A DNA stretch of 64,000 nt from JAKAIY01 sp963809385 (GCA_963809385.1 CAWEJL010000004.1:1-64000), one strand, 5' to 3'; positions 1 through 9,193 are shown, counted from the stretch's first letter. The notes: generated from the letters alone by a model not told the origin. Program-made: numbers and translations.

Positions 1-88
1 TTGCGCCAGCGTAGCATAGCCTCGCCGATACCTACTCCGACGGTGACACCAATGAGCGCGCCGAGCCATGCTCCAACTCCTGTGCCTA
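1..88 (-). pseudogene. C-terminal part of the TIR/membrane protein, cut off by the IS630 insertion
   Basis: Read on the minus strand, and joined to the sequence right of the insertion element at its TA target, this stretch continues the frame of the TIR-domain gene without a stop. The residues after the junction are Gly-rich and hydrophobic (GTGVGAWLGALIGVTVGVGI, then GEAMLRWR). They look like a transmembrane or glycine-zipper segment and run off the left edge of the window. The match of frame and character on both sides is direct evidence that this was one gene before the element inserted. The true C-terminus is outside the window. Confidence 0.65.
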
Positions 89-1096
89 GAGCAACTTACG
101 AAAAGCGGAGGCAGGCATGAGATATGCGGGGAACCCGCGTATGCGTGCTTATTCGACCGACCTGAAAGAGCGCTTGGTGCGCGCGGTGGCCGACGGTCAG
201 CCCATGCGAGAAGCCGCGCGCCGGTTTGGAGTAGCAGTGACCACCGTCAAACGTGCGGTTGTGCAAGAGCGCGAGACGGGCTCACTGGAGCGCAAGCCCA
301 TCCCAGGCCGCCCGCGCACGATCCGTGGCGAGCAAGAGGCGCGCCTGCGTGCCCGGCTGGAAGCAGCCCCTGATGCGACGGTGTTGGAGCACTGCGCTTG
401 GTGGGCGGAGCAATCTGGACAGGAACTGAGTGAAGTCACGATGTGGCGCGCCATTCGCCGACTCGGCTGGACGCATAAAAAAAGACGGTGGTCGCCAGCG
501 AACGCAACGAGGTGGGACGCGCCGCCTGGCGCGCCGAGGCGGCGACCTACGACCCGCAGCAGTTCGTCTTCATCGATGAAAGCAGTACCCACACCTCCCT
601 GATTCGCCTTTACGGCTGGGCGCCCCATGACCGCCGGGCGTCGGGGTCGGCGCCGCGCAACCACGGCACGAACACGACGCTGGTGGCCATGCTCACACCG
701 GACGGGTTGCAAGAGCCTTGGCTGCTGGTCGAACGCGCCATGAACACCGACATCTTCGAGTGGTACATCCGCGAGCAGGTGGCTCCCCGCCTGCGACCGG
801 GGCAGATCGTGGTCATGGACAATTTGAGCGCCCATAAAGCGGCCAGCATCCGTGAGGCGCTGGTGGCGCGCGGTTGCGATCTGCTCTTCCTGCCGCCGTA
901 CTCCCCAGATTTCAACCCCATCGAGCAGGCATTCTCCAAGCTCAAGGCAATCCTGCGCGGTCTGGGCGCCCGCACGCAGGAAACGCTCCAAGCGGCGGTG
1001 CGTCTGGCTGTCGCGGCCATTACGTCCGCCGATGCTACCGCTTGGTATGCCCATGCCGGATACCCTCTACCTGCTCAACCAATCTGAAAGTTGCTC
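89..1096 (+). mobile_element. IS630-family insertion sequence, complete
   Basis: The element is 1008 bp long. Its ends are inverted repeats: GAGCAACTT at 89-97 and AAGTTGCTC at 1088-1096. It is flanked by TA at 87-88 and at 1097-1098, the expected TA target duplication of the IS630/Tc1 group. The target was CCTAGG, whose own symmetry makes the flanks look like longer repeats (GCCTAGAGCAACTT at 84-97 and its complement at 1088-1101). Removing 89-1096 plus one TA restores an open minus-strand frame across the site, so the insertion disrupted the TIR/membrane gene. Boundaries could slide by a base or two within the palindrome. Confidence 0.9.
117..1087 (+). CDS. IS630 transposase, two frames joined by a -1 shift
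   Basis: DDE transposase that moves the surrounding element by cut-and-paste into TA dinucleotides. The first frame (117 to about 483) gives the helix-turn-helix DNA-binding part (REAARRFGVAVTTVKRAV, then a second winged-helix region ending GWTHKK). The second frame (about 479 to 1087) gives the catalytic part: VFIDESST (first Asp), VVMDNLSAHK (second Asp) and LPPYSPDFNPIEQAFSKLK (Glu), the standard IS630 triad. The frames overlap at a run of seven A then G (477-484). A -1 shift there makes one protein of about 323 residues, the usual length. Frameshifting on A-runs is known in this family; a sequencing slip in the A-run is the alternative. The N-terminal start could also be Met9 (141). Confidence 0.88.
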
Positions 1097-2945
1097 TAGG
1101 CTCGAAATCATAAGAACGAAGAGGAGCAGTACATATGCTGATATAACGGCTACAAAGCGACCCGCTGATGGGAAAGAAGGTGTAGGTTCTGTAGCTGCGT
1201 AACGTTTGTTAGCTGCTACAGCAGCCCAGGTAACAGACGAGACGATCAGCAAAGCTATTCCGATTAGCCCAAAGAACAGAGTAAGTGAGATACTTAGAGT
1301 CCCTACAAACAACGAGGTTCGATTCACGGCTACATCTGCCCAGTAGGCCGACGCGCTTTCCAGTGCGAGCGCCCAAAGGCAAGTGCAGAGCACATACGGC
1401 CAGCCCCAGCGGGATTGGGCGTAAACGCCCTCCCTAATGGCGTTGCGCTCTCGTTCAGCGGTGGCCGCCATACGCCGCTCCTCGGCTAGATTGATCTGCT
1501 TCTGCTGCTCGGCAATCGCCGCCTGACGTTGCGCTTCCGCCTGGCGAGCCTGCTCGGCCAGGGCGGCCTGGCGCTGCGCTTCGAGCCGCTTCTGCTGGGC
1601 GCGGCCGTCTATTCTCCTCGACGAGGTTGTGTGGCTTGGGCAGACCGACCTTCGTGGTGAGGTCCTGCGGATCGCCATAGTAGGGCGCGACGGTTCGGTA
1701 GAGGTCGGTGAGTGTGACGCGCGCGCCATCGACGTTGCCAGCGGAGAGTGAGCGCTGAGCGCTCTGGTAGAGCGGGTCGCCGCGCTGGTTCTGCGCGATG
1801 GCTCCCAGGAAGTCCTGCGCGTCGGGATCGGGCGGCGTGAGCTCGCTCAGCGTCACCCAACTCTCGGCGGCGCGCGTCCAGTCGGCGCGACTCCAGGCAT
1901 CGTTGGCGCGGGCCCGCAGCGCCGCGCGCAGTCCCGCCTGCGCGGGCTCGTATCGGTGGGGGTTGCTTTGAGCAGCGCCTGCCATGTCCCGACCGCCTCG
2001 TCGAACTGCGCCCTCGTGGAGGGCTTCTTCTGCGCGCGCCACGCGGGCTTGCCGCGCGCCCGCCTGCGCTTCGATGTCGTTGGGGAGCATATCGTGTAGC
2101 GCCTGCCATGCGCCCAGTGCGCGCCGCCACTGCTTGGCTTGCATTGCCTCATACGCCAGCGCGCGCAGCCGCTGAACACGCTGCGCCTCGATCTCGCGCG
2201 TCACCTCCTCCAATCGTTGCTTGAAGCGACCATCGAGGAAGTTGGGGTCCTGCGCTACGATCTGCTGAATGAAATACTGCTCGCTGGCAAGGTCGTTCTT
2301 GCCGCGCGCGTCATAGGCGGCAGTCATGAGTGTCGCAAGCTCCTGGGGTGGCGCGGGCGGAGGTGGAGCTACTGGACCAAATGACGGCATGTCGGCGCCT
2401 TCGGCGATCGTTAGTGGCGTGGCGAGGGGCGCCTGTGGCAGGTCGGGATAACGCGGCGGGGTGGGAGATTTCGAGAGCGAGCGGATCAGGTTTGTGAGGC
2501 CTGTCTGGTAGGCGTCTTTGCACGCCCTGGCTTTCGCGGAAATCAATCCACTGGTCGAGTGCGAGATCCATGGGCGCGCTGGTCGTGGTGCGATAGTGAA
2601 TCGGGACGACGAGCTTGTTCTGCGTCTGGGCGTGATGATATTCCATGTGGACATATCGGATTGCACCGAGTCTGGCGAGACGACGACTACCATCGCCTGG
2701 GATGCGTCTACCGCATCCTGAATCAGGCGCAGCCATTCCTGGCCGCCCTGATCGTCCAGCTTGGCGGTGTCAATCCAGGTCTCGAAACCGCTGGCCTCCA
2801 GGTCCGCGCGCAGGCGGTACGCGAAGTCGCTGTCCACGCGGGAATAGCTGATGAAGACGCGGCGTTCGTCCGCTTGCGCTCCGCTCCTGCCGCCAATATG
2901 ACTGCGCTCTCTCCCGCACCTGCCGCCGAATAGCCCTCGCCGCAT
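1097..2945 (-). pseudogene. TIR-domain protein with helical repeats and C-terminal membrane segments, broken by IS630 and frameshifts
   Basis: The likely start is ATG at 2945. Residues about 28-110 form a TIR domain (RRVFISYSRVDSDFAYRL, ETWIDTAKLDD, VVVVSPDSVQSD). The TIR C-terminal part (YHHAQTQNKLVVPIHYR, APMDLALDQWIDF) is in a neighbouring frame between about 2515 and 2660. A Pro-rich linker and a long helical region follow, with TPR-like sets (YEAMQAKQWRRALGAWQALH, then AQFDEAVGTWQALLKATP in another frame near 2000). A Gln/Ala/Arg coiled coil comes next (about 1480-1610), then two hydrophobic segments (about 1245-1400). At least four frame changes are needed, several in compensating pairs, and the 3' end is cut at 1097 by the IS. 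TIR domains act as NAD-consuming or scaffold modules; this copy is probably dead unless the indels are sequence errors. Confidence 0.7.
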
Positions 2946-3439
2946 TACGCCATCTGTGTTAGTGGCAAGCATACAGGGAGAATGGAGTAGCGCGTCAAGC
3001 CGTATAGCGAAGTGCGCGTCTGTGGAAAAGGCGGCGACCAGCGCAAGAGAGCGCGATAGGCGAATCGAGGAAACCTGAGCGCTGGATAAGAAACCGACCG
3101 GCGTGCAAACATGTGGAATCACTCATAGAGCTTCAATTGCCTTCCAATGACAGGGCGTCATGCTATGACGGTCGAAATGGGAAGCGCAATGAGGCGCGCG
3201 ACGCATGAGGCGTCCCGAACGTAGAGTAGATCAACGCTGACCCGCTCACCGCTGGTGGAATGTGAACGAGGAGAACGGGAAGCCATGACGATCATGATGA
3301 TGGAAAGCAGACGCACCGATGGTCAGCGCTAGGAATACCGCGACAGCCCCGTGGCCCGGCCCGGCGGCAGCCCGTCCGGCAGCCCCCGCCAGGCGTCCCG
3401 CGACAGCCCGCCGCGCGCCCAGGGGCGCTCAGCGCGCAG
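2946..3439. other. intergenic stretch with a possible upstream start for the reductase gene
   Basis: No gene is supported here. A strong ribosome-binding sequence (AGGAGAACGGGAAGCC) precedes ATG at 3284 on the plus strand. That frame meets a stop at 3329 after 15 codons. The following Pro/Arg-rich stretch (3345-3430) then leads into the reductase. The real reductase start may therefore be 3284, with an unresolved frameshift in this Pro-rich part. Confidence 0.4.
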
Positions 3440-4727
3440 GTGATCGAGGTCATCCCCGCCGCCGCGAACGCCGTCACCCTGCGGCTGGTGGCGCCAGGGA
3501 CGCACCGCGCGCCCGCCCCCTACCTCCCCGGCCAGTTCATCACGCTGGGCTTCAGCATGGGCGGCGAGACGCTCTACCGCTCCTACTCGCTCTGCGGCGA
3601 CGGGCAGGTCCGACGCGCCGTGGGAGATCACCGTCAAGCGCCAGCCCGGCGGGCGCATCTCGAATTACCTGAACGATTCCGCGCGGCCTGGCATGATGTT
3701 GAGCGCCAGCGCGCCGCAGGGAACCTTCACCCTGCCCGCCGATCTGGCGAGTTCGCCGCGCGAGCTGGTCTTCGTCGCTGGCGGCAGCGGTATCACGCCG
3801 ATCTACGGCATGCTGCGCGCGCTGGCCTCCCTGCCCGCCAACCGCCGCCCCCACGTCACGCTGCACTACGCCTACCGCAGCCCCGCCGATGCGATCTACG
3901 CCCGCCAGCTCGTGTCGCTGAATCCGCAGCGCACGTGGCTGACGCAGTACCACTACGCGAGCTCCGCCGGACACCGCATCCAGCCGGCCTACATCCCCTC
4001 CAGCGTTGGCCCCGGCGCCGCGCGCGCCCACTGGTACGTCTGCGGCCCCGACGGGCTGCGGCGCGAAGTGATGGCCGCCGCCGCTCAGGCGGGCGTTCCG
4101 GCGCACTTCACGCATGTCGAGGCCTTCGCCAGCCCGCCCGCACGCGTCGCGGTGGGGAAGGGGATGGCGGCGCGCATCCGCCTGGCCGACACGGGCAAGA
4201 CGCTGGACGCGCGCCCTGGCGAGTCGCTGTTAGAGACGCTGGAGCGCTACGGCTACAAGCCGGAGTTCAGCTGCCGCGCGGGCGCCTGCGGGACCTGCGC
4301 GTTACGCAAGCTCTCCGGCAAGACGCGCGGCGATGAGGGCGGCCCGCTCACCGGGCGCGAGCGCTCGTCGGGCTACGTCCTCGGCTGCGTGGCGCAACCG
4401 GTGGGCGATGTGACGCTGGCCTCGGCGGGCGGCAAGGGCGCCCGCGCTCCGATCGCCGCGCGCGAGCGGAATAGCAGCGCCAAGACCGCACTGCGCGTGG
4501 CGCTGGTCGCCGCCACCGCGACCGTCTTCTTCAACGTCTGGGGTATGACCAACCACGCTGTGAGCGCGTCGGGCTCAACGAACTCGTCCAACTCCTCCAG
4601 TTCCTCATCAGCGGGCTCATCCAACTCGTCCAACTCATCGAGCTCGTCCAGCTCGTCGGGCAATAGCGGATCCTTCAACACCGCGCCCTCGTACAATCCG
4701 CCCAGCAGCAGCACAGGGGTGTCCTGA
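3440..4727 (+). CDS. FAD/NAD(P)H oxidoreductase with C-terminal 2Fe-2S ferredoxin domain and Ser/Asn-rich tail (one frameshift)
   Basis: Electron-transfer flavoprotein of the ferredoxin-NADP reductase superfamily. Domains in order: FAD-binding barrel (PGQFITLGF, LYRSYSLCGDG), NAD(P)-binding fold (FVAGGSGITPIYGMLRAL, WYVCGPDGLRREVM), plant-type 2Fe-2S domain with four cysteines (CRAGACGTC, then GYVLGCVAQ), one hydrophobic segment (RVALVAATATVFFNVWG), and about 45 residues almost all Ser, Asn and Gly. A frameshift lies near 3603: dropping one G from GACGGGCAGG restores SDAPWEITVKRQPGG and the total length becomes a multiple of three. GTG 3440 is a minimal start; 3284 is possible. It sits just ahead of apbE and a cytochrome-b-like gene, suggesting electrons pass from NAD(P)H to a membrane partner. 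The Ser-rich, membrane-anchored tail is unusual for this family. Confidence 0.8.
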
Positions 4728-4728
4728 G

Positions 4729-5977
4729 ATGGCGACGGACGGCGACATTCCCGCAAACACGGAGGAGCGCCGCATCAGCGTGACGCGCTCGGGCCGCCCG
4801 ATGGCGACCGATGTCAGCGTGCTGATCGCGGCGTACCCTGACCAGATAGACAAGCGAACGTGGCCGCTGACGCCTGCATGGCCTGGTTCGACGAGGTGGA
4901 CGCGCGGCTCTCGCGCTTCCGCCCGGAGAGCGAGCTGAGCCAGCTCAACAACGCTGGCGGCGCGTGGTTCGCCGCCTCACCCGTCCTGTATGGCGCGGTC
5001 GAGGCCGCCATCCGCGCGGCGACCGCCAGCGACGGGCTGTTCGACCCGACCCTGCTGCCCCAGCTCGAAGCGCTGGGCTACGACCGCGATTTCTCGCTGA
5101 TCGCGCAGCGCGACATCGCGACTGACATAGATGCGCGCGTTCATATAGAGCGTGGCGATCCGGCCCCGGCGGCGCGACTCCGCCCGGCCTGGACGCCACC
5201 GACTCAGGCCTGGCGCGCGGTGGAGCTAGACCCCGACGCCTGCGCATCCGCCTGCCGGAGGGCGCGCGCCTCGATCTCGGCGGCATCGCCAAGGGCTGGG
5301 CGGCGGACCTCGCGCTCACCACCTACTGCGAGCCGTTCCCCGGCGCGCTGGTCAACGTAGGCGGCGACCTACGCGCCAGCGGCGGCCCCCAGGCGAACGA
5401 GGCGTGGTCGGTGGGCATGCGCTCCCCGCGCGCTGAGGCGGGCGCCCCGGAGCCGGGCGCGGCGGAATGGGCCGCGACTATCCGGCTGAGCCGGGGCGCG
5501 CTGGCGACATCGGGCGCCGCGCGGCGCTGGTGGCGCGATGGCGGCGAAGTCCGCCACCACCTGCTCGACCCGCGCACCGGCCTGCCGCTGGCCCTCTGGA
5601 CCGGCGCGGACATGGACGTGGATGCTAGCGCCAGCGAGATGCGCGCGCGCCCCAGCCGCGCTATCGCGATGGTGACCGCCCTCGCTCCGACCGCTGAGCG
5701 CGCCGAGGTGGCCGCCAAGCTGGCCCTGCTGCGCGGCTATCCCCAGGCGGCGCGCGCGGTGGAGACCGCCTGGGAGCGCTACGGCGCGATTGGCCCGGAT
5801 GATGACCTGGACGCGGGCGTGGCGCTGATCGTCACGTTCAGCGACGGCGCGATCGCGCTCTCCGCCAATGCGCGGGCGTGGCTCGCCACCTGGGGCACGG
5901 AGGGCGCTCGCGTGCCCGTGCTCGTGTCGCCCGCTGGAGCGGAGGCGCTGGCGCCGCTGCCTGAGCGAGAAGGATAA
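4729..5977 (+). CDS. apbE: ApbE-type FAD:protein FMN transferase (two frameshifts)
   Basis: ApbE enzymes move FMN from FAD onto a Thr/Ser of a partner flavoprotein. Family signatures are present: SRFRPESELSQLNNAG near the N-terminus, DLGGIAKGWAADLA (the DxGGIxKG motif), ALVNVGGDLRASGG, and LDPRTGLPLALW for the Mg/FAD site. The frame changes near 4850 and again near 5240. Two missing bases would make 4729-5977 one reading frame of about 416 codons, normal for the family with a short C-terminal extension. The start ATG lies one base after the reductase stop, so the two are co-transcribed. No FMN-binding target domain (the usual S(T)GAT motif) was found nearby, so the protein it flavinylates is not identified here. 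Confidence 0.82.
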
Positions 5978-5992
5978 AGAGGAATCTCTGTT

Positions 5993-6627
5993 ATGGATAC
6001 CATCGCGTTGGGGCTGACACGCCTCCTGGGCGCGCTGCCGCTCGCGGCGGTCAGCGCCACAACTGTCGTCAATCCGTTCATGTGGTATGTCACCCGTGCG
6101 GCGGCCACGTCATCCTACATCACGCTCTCATTCCTGGTCATTCTCGGCCTCGCGCGCTCGATGACCCGCCTGAACGGCAGTCGCGTCTCCTGGTGGCTGG
6201 ATGAGTCGCACCAGTTCCTGGCGCTGCTGACGGCGGGGCTGGTTCGGCTTACATCTCATCTCGCTGCTGCTCGACGCGCTGATCCCCTTCTCGCTCGTCG
6301 AACCTGCTGATACCGGTCGCCGAGCCGTACCGCCCGTTCGCCGTCAGCGTTGGCGTGTTCAGCATGTATGGCATGGTCATCGTCCTGTCCAGCTCATGGC
6401 TGCGGCGGCGACTCGGCCACACGAAGTGGCGGGTGATCCACTATCTGAGCTTCGCGGTCTTCGCGGGCGTCACCCTGCATGGCATCCTGGCCGGCAGCGA
6501 CTCCAGCCAGCCGTGGATGATCTTCATCTACGTCGCCGCCGCGATCTCGGTGGGCCTGCTGACCTTCATTCGCATCTTCAGCCGCCCCGAGACCCAGCCC
6601 GTCCGCCCCGGCTATACCCGCCGCTAG
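5993..6627 (+). CDS. ferric-reductase-like (YedZ-type) transmembrane heme protein (two frameshifts)
   Basis: Integral membrane protein of the ferric-reductase-like transmembrane family, which carries heme b between helices. It has about six hydrophobic segments. Histidines are in suitable places: DESHQFLALLTAGL, then GLHLISLLLDALIPFSLV in a shifted frame, then WRVIHYLSFAVFAGVTLHGI. The frame changes near 6250 and returns near 6299; two extra bases explain both. It follows apbE by 15 bases and closes a three-gene unit with the reductase. The likely role is to take electrons from the cytoplasmic reductase into or across the membrane. The terminal acceptor is unknown. Confidence 0.75.
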
Positions 6628-6665
6628 CCGCGGAGTCTACACGGCTATTATTGGAGGCGGCTGCC

Positions 6666-6893
6666 ATGAACTGCGTGATATGTAAACACGGTGAGCCGCA
6701 GCCTGGCGTGACAACGATAACGCTCGAGCGCGATGCGATGACGCTGGTTATCAAAGAAGTTCCCGCGCGTGTCTGCCCCAATTGTGGCGAAGAATATCTT
6801 GACGAGTCTGTCACTGACCAGTTGCTCGCGATGGTGGATCAGGCTATGGACGCAGGTGTGCGGGTAAACATCCGCCGCTTCGTGGCGGCTTAA
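6666..6893 (+). CDS. YgiT/MqsA-type zinc-finger protein, orphan
   Basis: Small protein of 75 residues with two CxxC pairs (CVICKHG at the N-terminus, VCPNCGEEYLDESV in the middle). This is the YgiT-type zinc finger found in MqsA-like antitoxins. A good ribosome site (GGAGG, 8 bases upstream) fixes the start. The family is normally encoded beside a small toxin such as MqsR or a DUF4258 protein. Here the upstream neighbour is the heme protein and the downstream one is a convergent channel gene, so no partner is visible. The C-terminal helix-turn-helix of full MqsA is also absent. It may be a solitary regulator or a remnant. Confidence 0.8.
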   Translation: MNCVICKHGEPQPGVTTITLERDAMTLVIKEVPARVCPNCGEEYLDESVTDQLLAMVDQAMDAGVRVNIRRFVAA

Positions 6894-6914
6894 GGCCCCG
6901 AGCGCCTATCTACG

Positions 6915-6954
6915 CGCCCCGGCGCCTGGCATGACATCCGCCAGCGCCGGGGCG
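6915..6954. terminator. strong hairpin between convergent genes
   Basis: The arms CGCCCCGGCGCCTGGC and GCCAGCGCCGGGGCG pair almost perfectly with one bulged C and a short loop. It lies between the stop of the YgiT gene (plus) and the stop of the TMEM175-type gene (minus), so it can serve both directions. No clear T-run follows. Confidence 0.6.
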
Positions 6955-6980
6955 TTGCGCTCTCCCCGGCTTGCTTTGCC

Positions 6981-7622
6981 TCACAGCCGGTACAGCCAGC
7001 GAATCCGCGGCGCGATGGCGTAGTTGAGCTGGATCAGCACGATGACCGCGATACTGATGTAGGTGCTGTTTGGAATAGGGAGCAGGCAGAGCGCCGCGCC
7101 GAACGCGTAGAGCCCCTGCGCGATGATGATGCGCCGCTCGACCGCCGCGCTCATCTCCTCCGTGACTTCCTCCTTCACCAGCTTCGCGCGCCGCGCGTAG
7201 CGCCAGCCAGCGAAAAGCATCGCGCCGAGCAGGAAGATGTTGAGCCAGTAGACGGCCAGCGCCACGCGGTAGGCGATGAATGCTGAGAGCAGTCCGGTCG
7301 AGAATGGCATCAGCGTCACCGCCAGCAGAAAGCCCAGATGAATCCACGCCAGGTTGCGGTCACCGCGTGCGAATTGATTGAGCTGTGTCTGCTGCCCGAT
7401 CCAGAAGATGCCCAGCGTCAGGAAGCTCATGAGATAGGCGACGATGCGCGGGGAGAGCGCCATGAGCGCCGACCACAGTTCACGCTCGCTCTCATTCGGA
7501 TGGCTTGGAGGAACGTGCAGGTCCAGCACGAGCAGTGTCACGGCGATGGCGAAGACGCCGTCGCTCAGCGCCGCCAGCCGCTCCAGGCTTTGCCCAGCGA
7601 ACAGGTTATAGATTGGGCGCAT
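6981..7622 (-). CDS. TMEM175-type potassium channel (DUF1211)
   Basis: Membrane protein of 213 residues. The diagnostic first-helix motif is present: RLAALSDGVFAIAVTLLVLDL, with the FSDGVFAIA-like core that forms the selectivity filter in TMEM175 channels. Six hydrophobic segments follow the usual bacterial layout. Bacterial members are potassium-selective leak channels working as assemblies in the inner membrane. The start ATG at 7622 precedes the motif by 21 residues, as is typical. The gene is alone on its strand, convergent with the YgiT gene. Confidence 0.85.
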   Translation of the reverse strand: MRPIYNLFAGQSLERLAALSDGVFAIAVTLLVLDLHVPPSHPNESERELWSALMALSPRIVAYLMSFLTLGIFWIGQQTQLNQFARGDRNLAWIHLGFLLAVTLMPFSTGLLSAFIAYRVALAVYWLNIFLLGAMLFAGWRYARRAKLVKEEVTEEMSAAVERRIIIAQGLYAFGAALCLLPIPNSTYISIAVIVLIQLNYAIAPRIRWLYRL

Positions 7623-7809
7623 TGGCGGGTCCCTTCTCTTGAATCCATCGCTTCAGCTTCCAGCCCGACCCTGCATGGCGCGCCACCTGATTGTAGCAAC
7701 ACGCGGCGCTCAATGGGCGGATGGCTGCCAGCGCCAGCCAATTTGGCGAGCGAATGGCGAGCGCTGTGTGGCCAGGAAAGCCCAGCCGCTGATTCGCTCC
7801 TGGCGCCAG

Positions 7810-7854
7810 TTGACAGGTATACTGGGTAATGGTACAGTCTAGGCAATCGTTTGT
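7810..7854 (+). promoter_or_regulatory. sigma-70-type promoter with LacI-type operator for the LacI-family gene
   Basis: TTGACA (7810-7815), 17-base spacer, TACAGT (7833-7838). GCAATCGTTTGT follows at 7843-7854, at the expected transcription start. That 12-mer is a near-palindrome centred on CG, the usual form of a LacI-family operator, and recurs at 19.1 kb and 30.6 kb. The position fits autorepression of the regulator gene that starts at 7899. Confidence 0.75.
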
Positions 7855-7898
7855 TCACTGGAGCGCAGACACCCTGAACCACCTGGATCGAGGCGCCG

Positions 7899-8975
7899 AT
7901 GCCTATCACGCTGAAGGAGTTGAGCCAGCTCGCTGGCGTGCATCCTTCGACGGTCGCTCGTGTGCTCCAGAATGACCCGCGCCAGCGTGTCAGCGAGGAG
8001 TTGCGCGCGCGCATCGTGCTCCTGGCGCGTGAGCATCAGTACCGCCCGAACAGCGTGGCGCGCTCGCTGCGCACCAAGCGCAGCGCCGTCCTGGGCGCGC
8101 TGATTCCTGACATCGCCAACCCCTTCTTCGCGAGCGTCCTGCGTGGCATGGAGGACGCCGCCGCCGAGCGTGACTACAGCATTATCCTGGCGAACACCGA
8201 TGACTTGCCCGCACGCGAGGCCCACGGTCTGGCCATGCTGCGCGACCGTCAAGTTGATGGGTTGTTGCTGGCCACCGCCCGGCGGAATGACCCCGCTATC
8301 GAGCTGCTCGCTGCCGAGCGTCTCCCATTCGTGCTCGTCAACCGCCACACCAGCCCGATCACGCCCAACGCCGTCGTCCCCGATGATTACGCGGGCGCCT
8401 GCGCGGCGGTCGAGCATTTGCTCGGCCTCGGTCATCGTCGCATCGCTCACATTTCCGGCTCTGACGAGGTCTCCACCGGCTACCTACGACGCCAGGGATA
8501 TCTCGATACCCTGCGGCGCTATGAGGCGCGGGCGTCCGTGGACCCCGCGCTGCTGGTTCCCGGCAGCTTCCGTGAGTCGGGCGGCTATGACGCCATGCGC
8601 GCCCTGCTGGCGCTGAGCGATCCGCCGACCGCCGTCTTCGCGGTCAACGACCTCGCCGCCCTGGGCGCCCTGCATGCGATCGCGGATGCGGGCCTGCGCG
8701 TTCCGGGCGACATTTCAGTGGTGGGCTTTAACGACGTGTTCCACGCGACCTATGTCACGCCGCTGCTCACGACGATGCAGGTTCCCCACCGCGCTATGGG
8801 CGCCCGCGCTGTCGAGCGCCTGATCGCCATGATTATTGATGGCGTCTGGCCGGAGCGCCCACTCCTGCTGCCCGTCGCTCTGGTCGCGCGAGAGAGTTCT
8901 GGCCCGCCACCCGTGCGGCGGGCCATGACGCCCCGGCGCTTCCGCGAGCGTGGCGAGGCGCAGCCGGGGCGCTAG
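7899..8975 (+). CDS. LacI-family transcriptional regulator
   Basis: DNA-binding repressor of 358 residues. The N-terminal LacI helix-turn-helix is ITLKELSQLAGVHPSTVARV, followed by the hinge (RQRVSEELRARI, YRPNSVARSLRTKRS). The rest is a periplasmic-binding-protein-like sensor (VLGALIPDIANPFFASVLRG, GHRRIAHISG, AVFAVNDLAALGALHAI, ISVVGFNDVFHATYVTPLLT). The sensor binds a small effector that is not predictable from sequence. Its own promoter and operator lie just upstream. Matching operators are found before the hydrolase/ABC operon and the molybdenum hydroxylase, so it is the natural candidate for controlling both. It points in the same direction as the two genes that follow. Confidence 0.92.
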   Translation: MPITLKELSQLAGVHPSTVARVLQNDPRQRVSEELRARIVLLAREHQYRPNSVARSLRTKRSAVLGALIPDIANPFFASVLRGMEDAAAERDYSIILANTDDLPAREAHGLAMLRDRQVDGLLLATARRNDPAIELLAAERLPFVLVNRHTSPITPNAVVPDDYAGACAAVEHLLGLGHRRIAHISGSDEVSTGYLRRQGYLDTLRRYEARASVDPALLVPGSFRESGGYDAMRALLALSDPPTAVFAVNDLAALGALHAIADAGLRVPGDISVVGFNDVFHATYVTPLLTTMQVPHRAMGARAVERLIAMIIDGVWPERPLLLPVALVARESSGPPPVRRAMTPRRFRERGEAQPGR

Positions 8976-9120
8976 GCGGACATAAGTGGACATGGGATGG
9001 CGCGCGCTCGTGCGTGTCTAAAAAATTAGGCTCGCTGGTGGCGATAGAAGCTCAGGCGCTGGGCGATGCGAAAGGGGTGGCGAAGCGTGACATGGATCTC
9101 GCGACTGTGGTCCGGTAAAC

Positions 9121-9193
9121 GGCGCGCCCAATCTGGAGCGCGCCAGAGCGCCACCACATCAGGCGATGGGGCCGCGCCGGGCGCGGCCCCATC
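9121..9193 (+). promoter_or_regulatory. two strong hairpins in the leader of the dehydrogenase gene
   Basis: First hairpin: GGCGCGC (9121-9127) with GCGCGCC (9138-9144). Second: GATGGGGCCGCGC (9165-9177) with its exact complement at 9181-9193, 13 pairs around a CGG loop. The second ends about 50 bases before the start at 9243 and has no T-run. It may be an attenuator, an mRNA stabiliser, or the weak terminator of the LacI gene. Confidence 0.5.

Noticed and set aside
197..1054. A 285-codon minus-strand frame inside the IS630 element
   Set aside because: Antisense of the transposase, which has all catalytic motifs on the other strand.
3284..3331. Leader peptide before the reductase
   Set aside because: The 15-codon frame has a good ribosome site but looks more like the true reductase start interrupted by an indel; not enough to call a separate gene.
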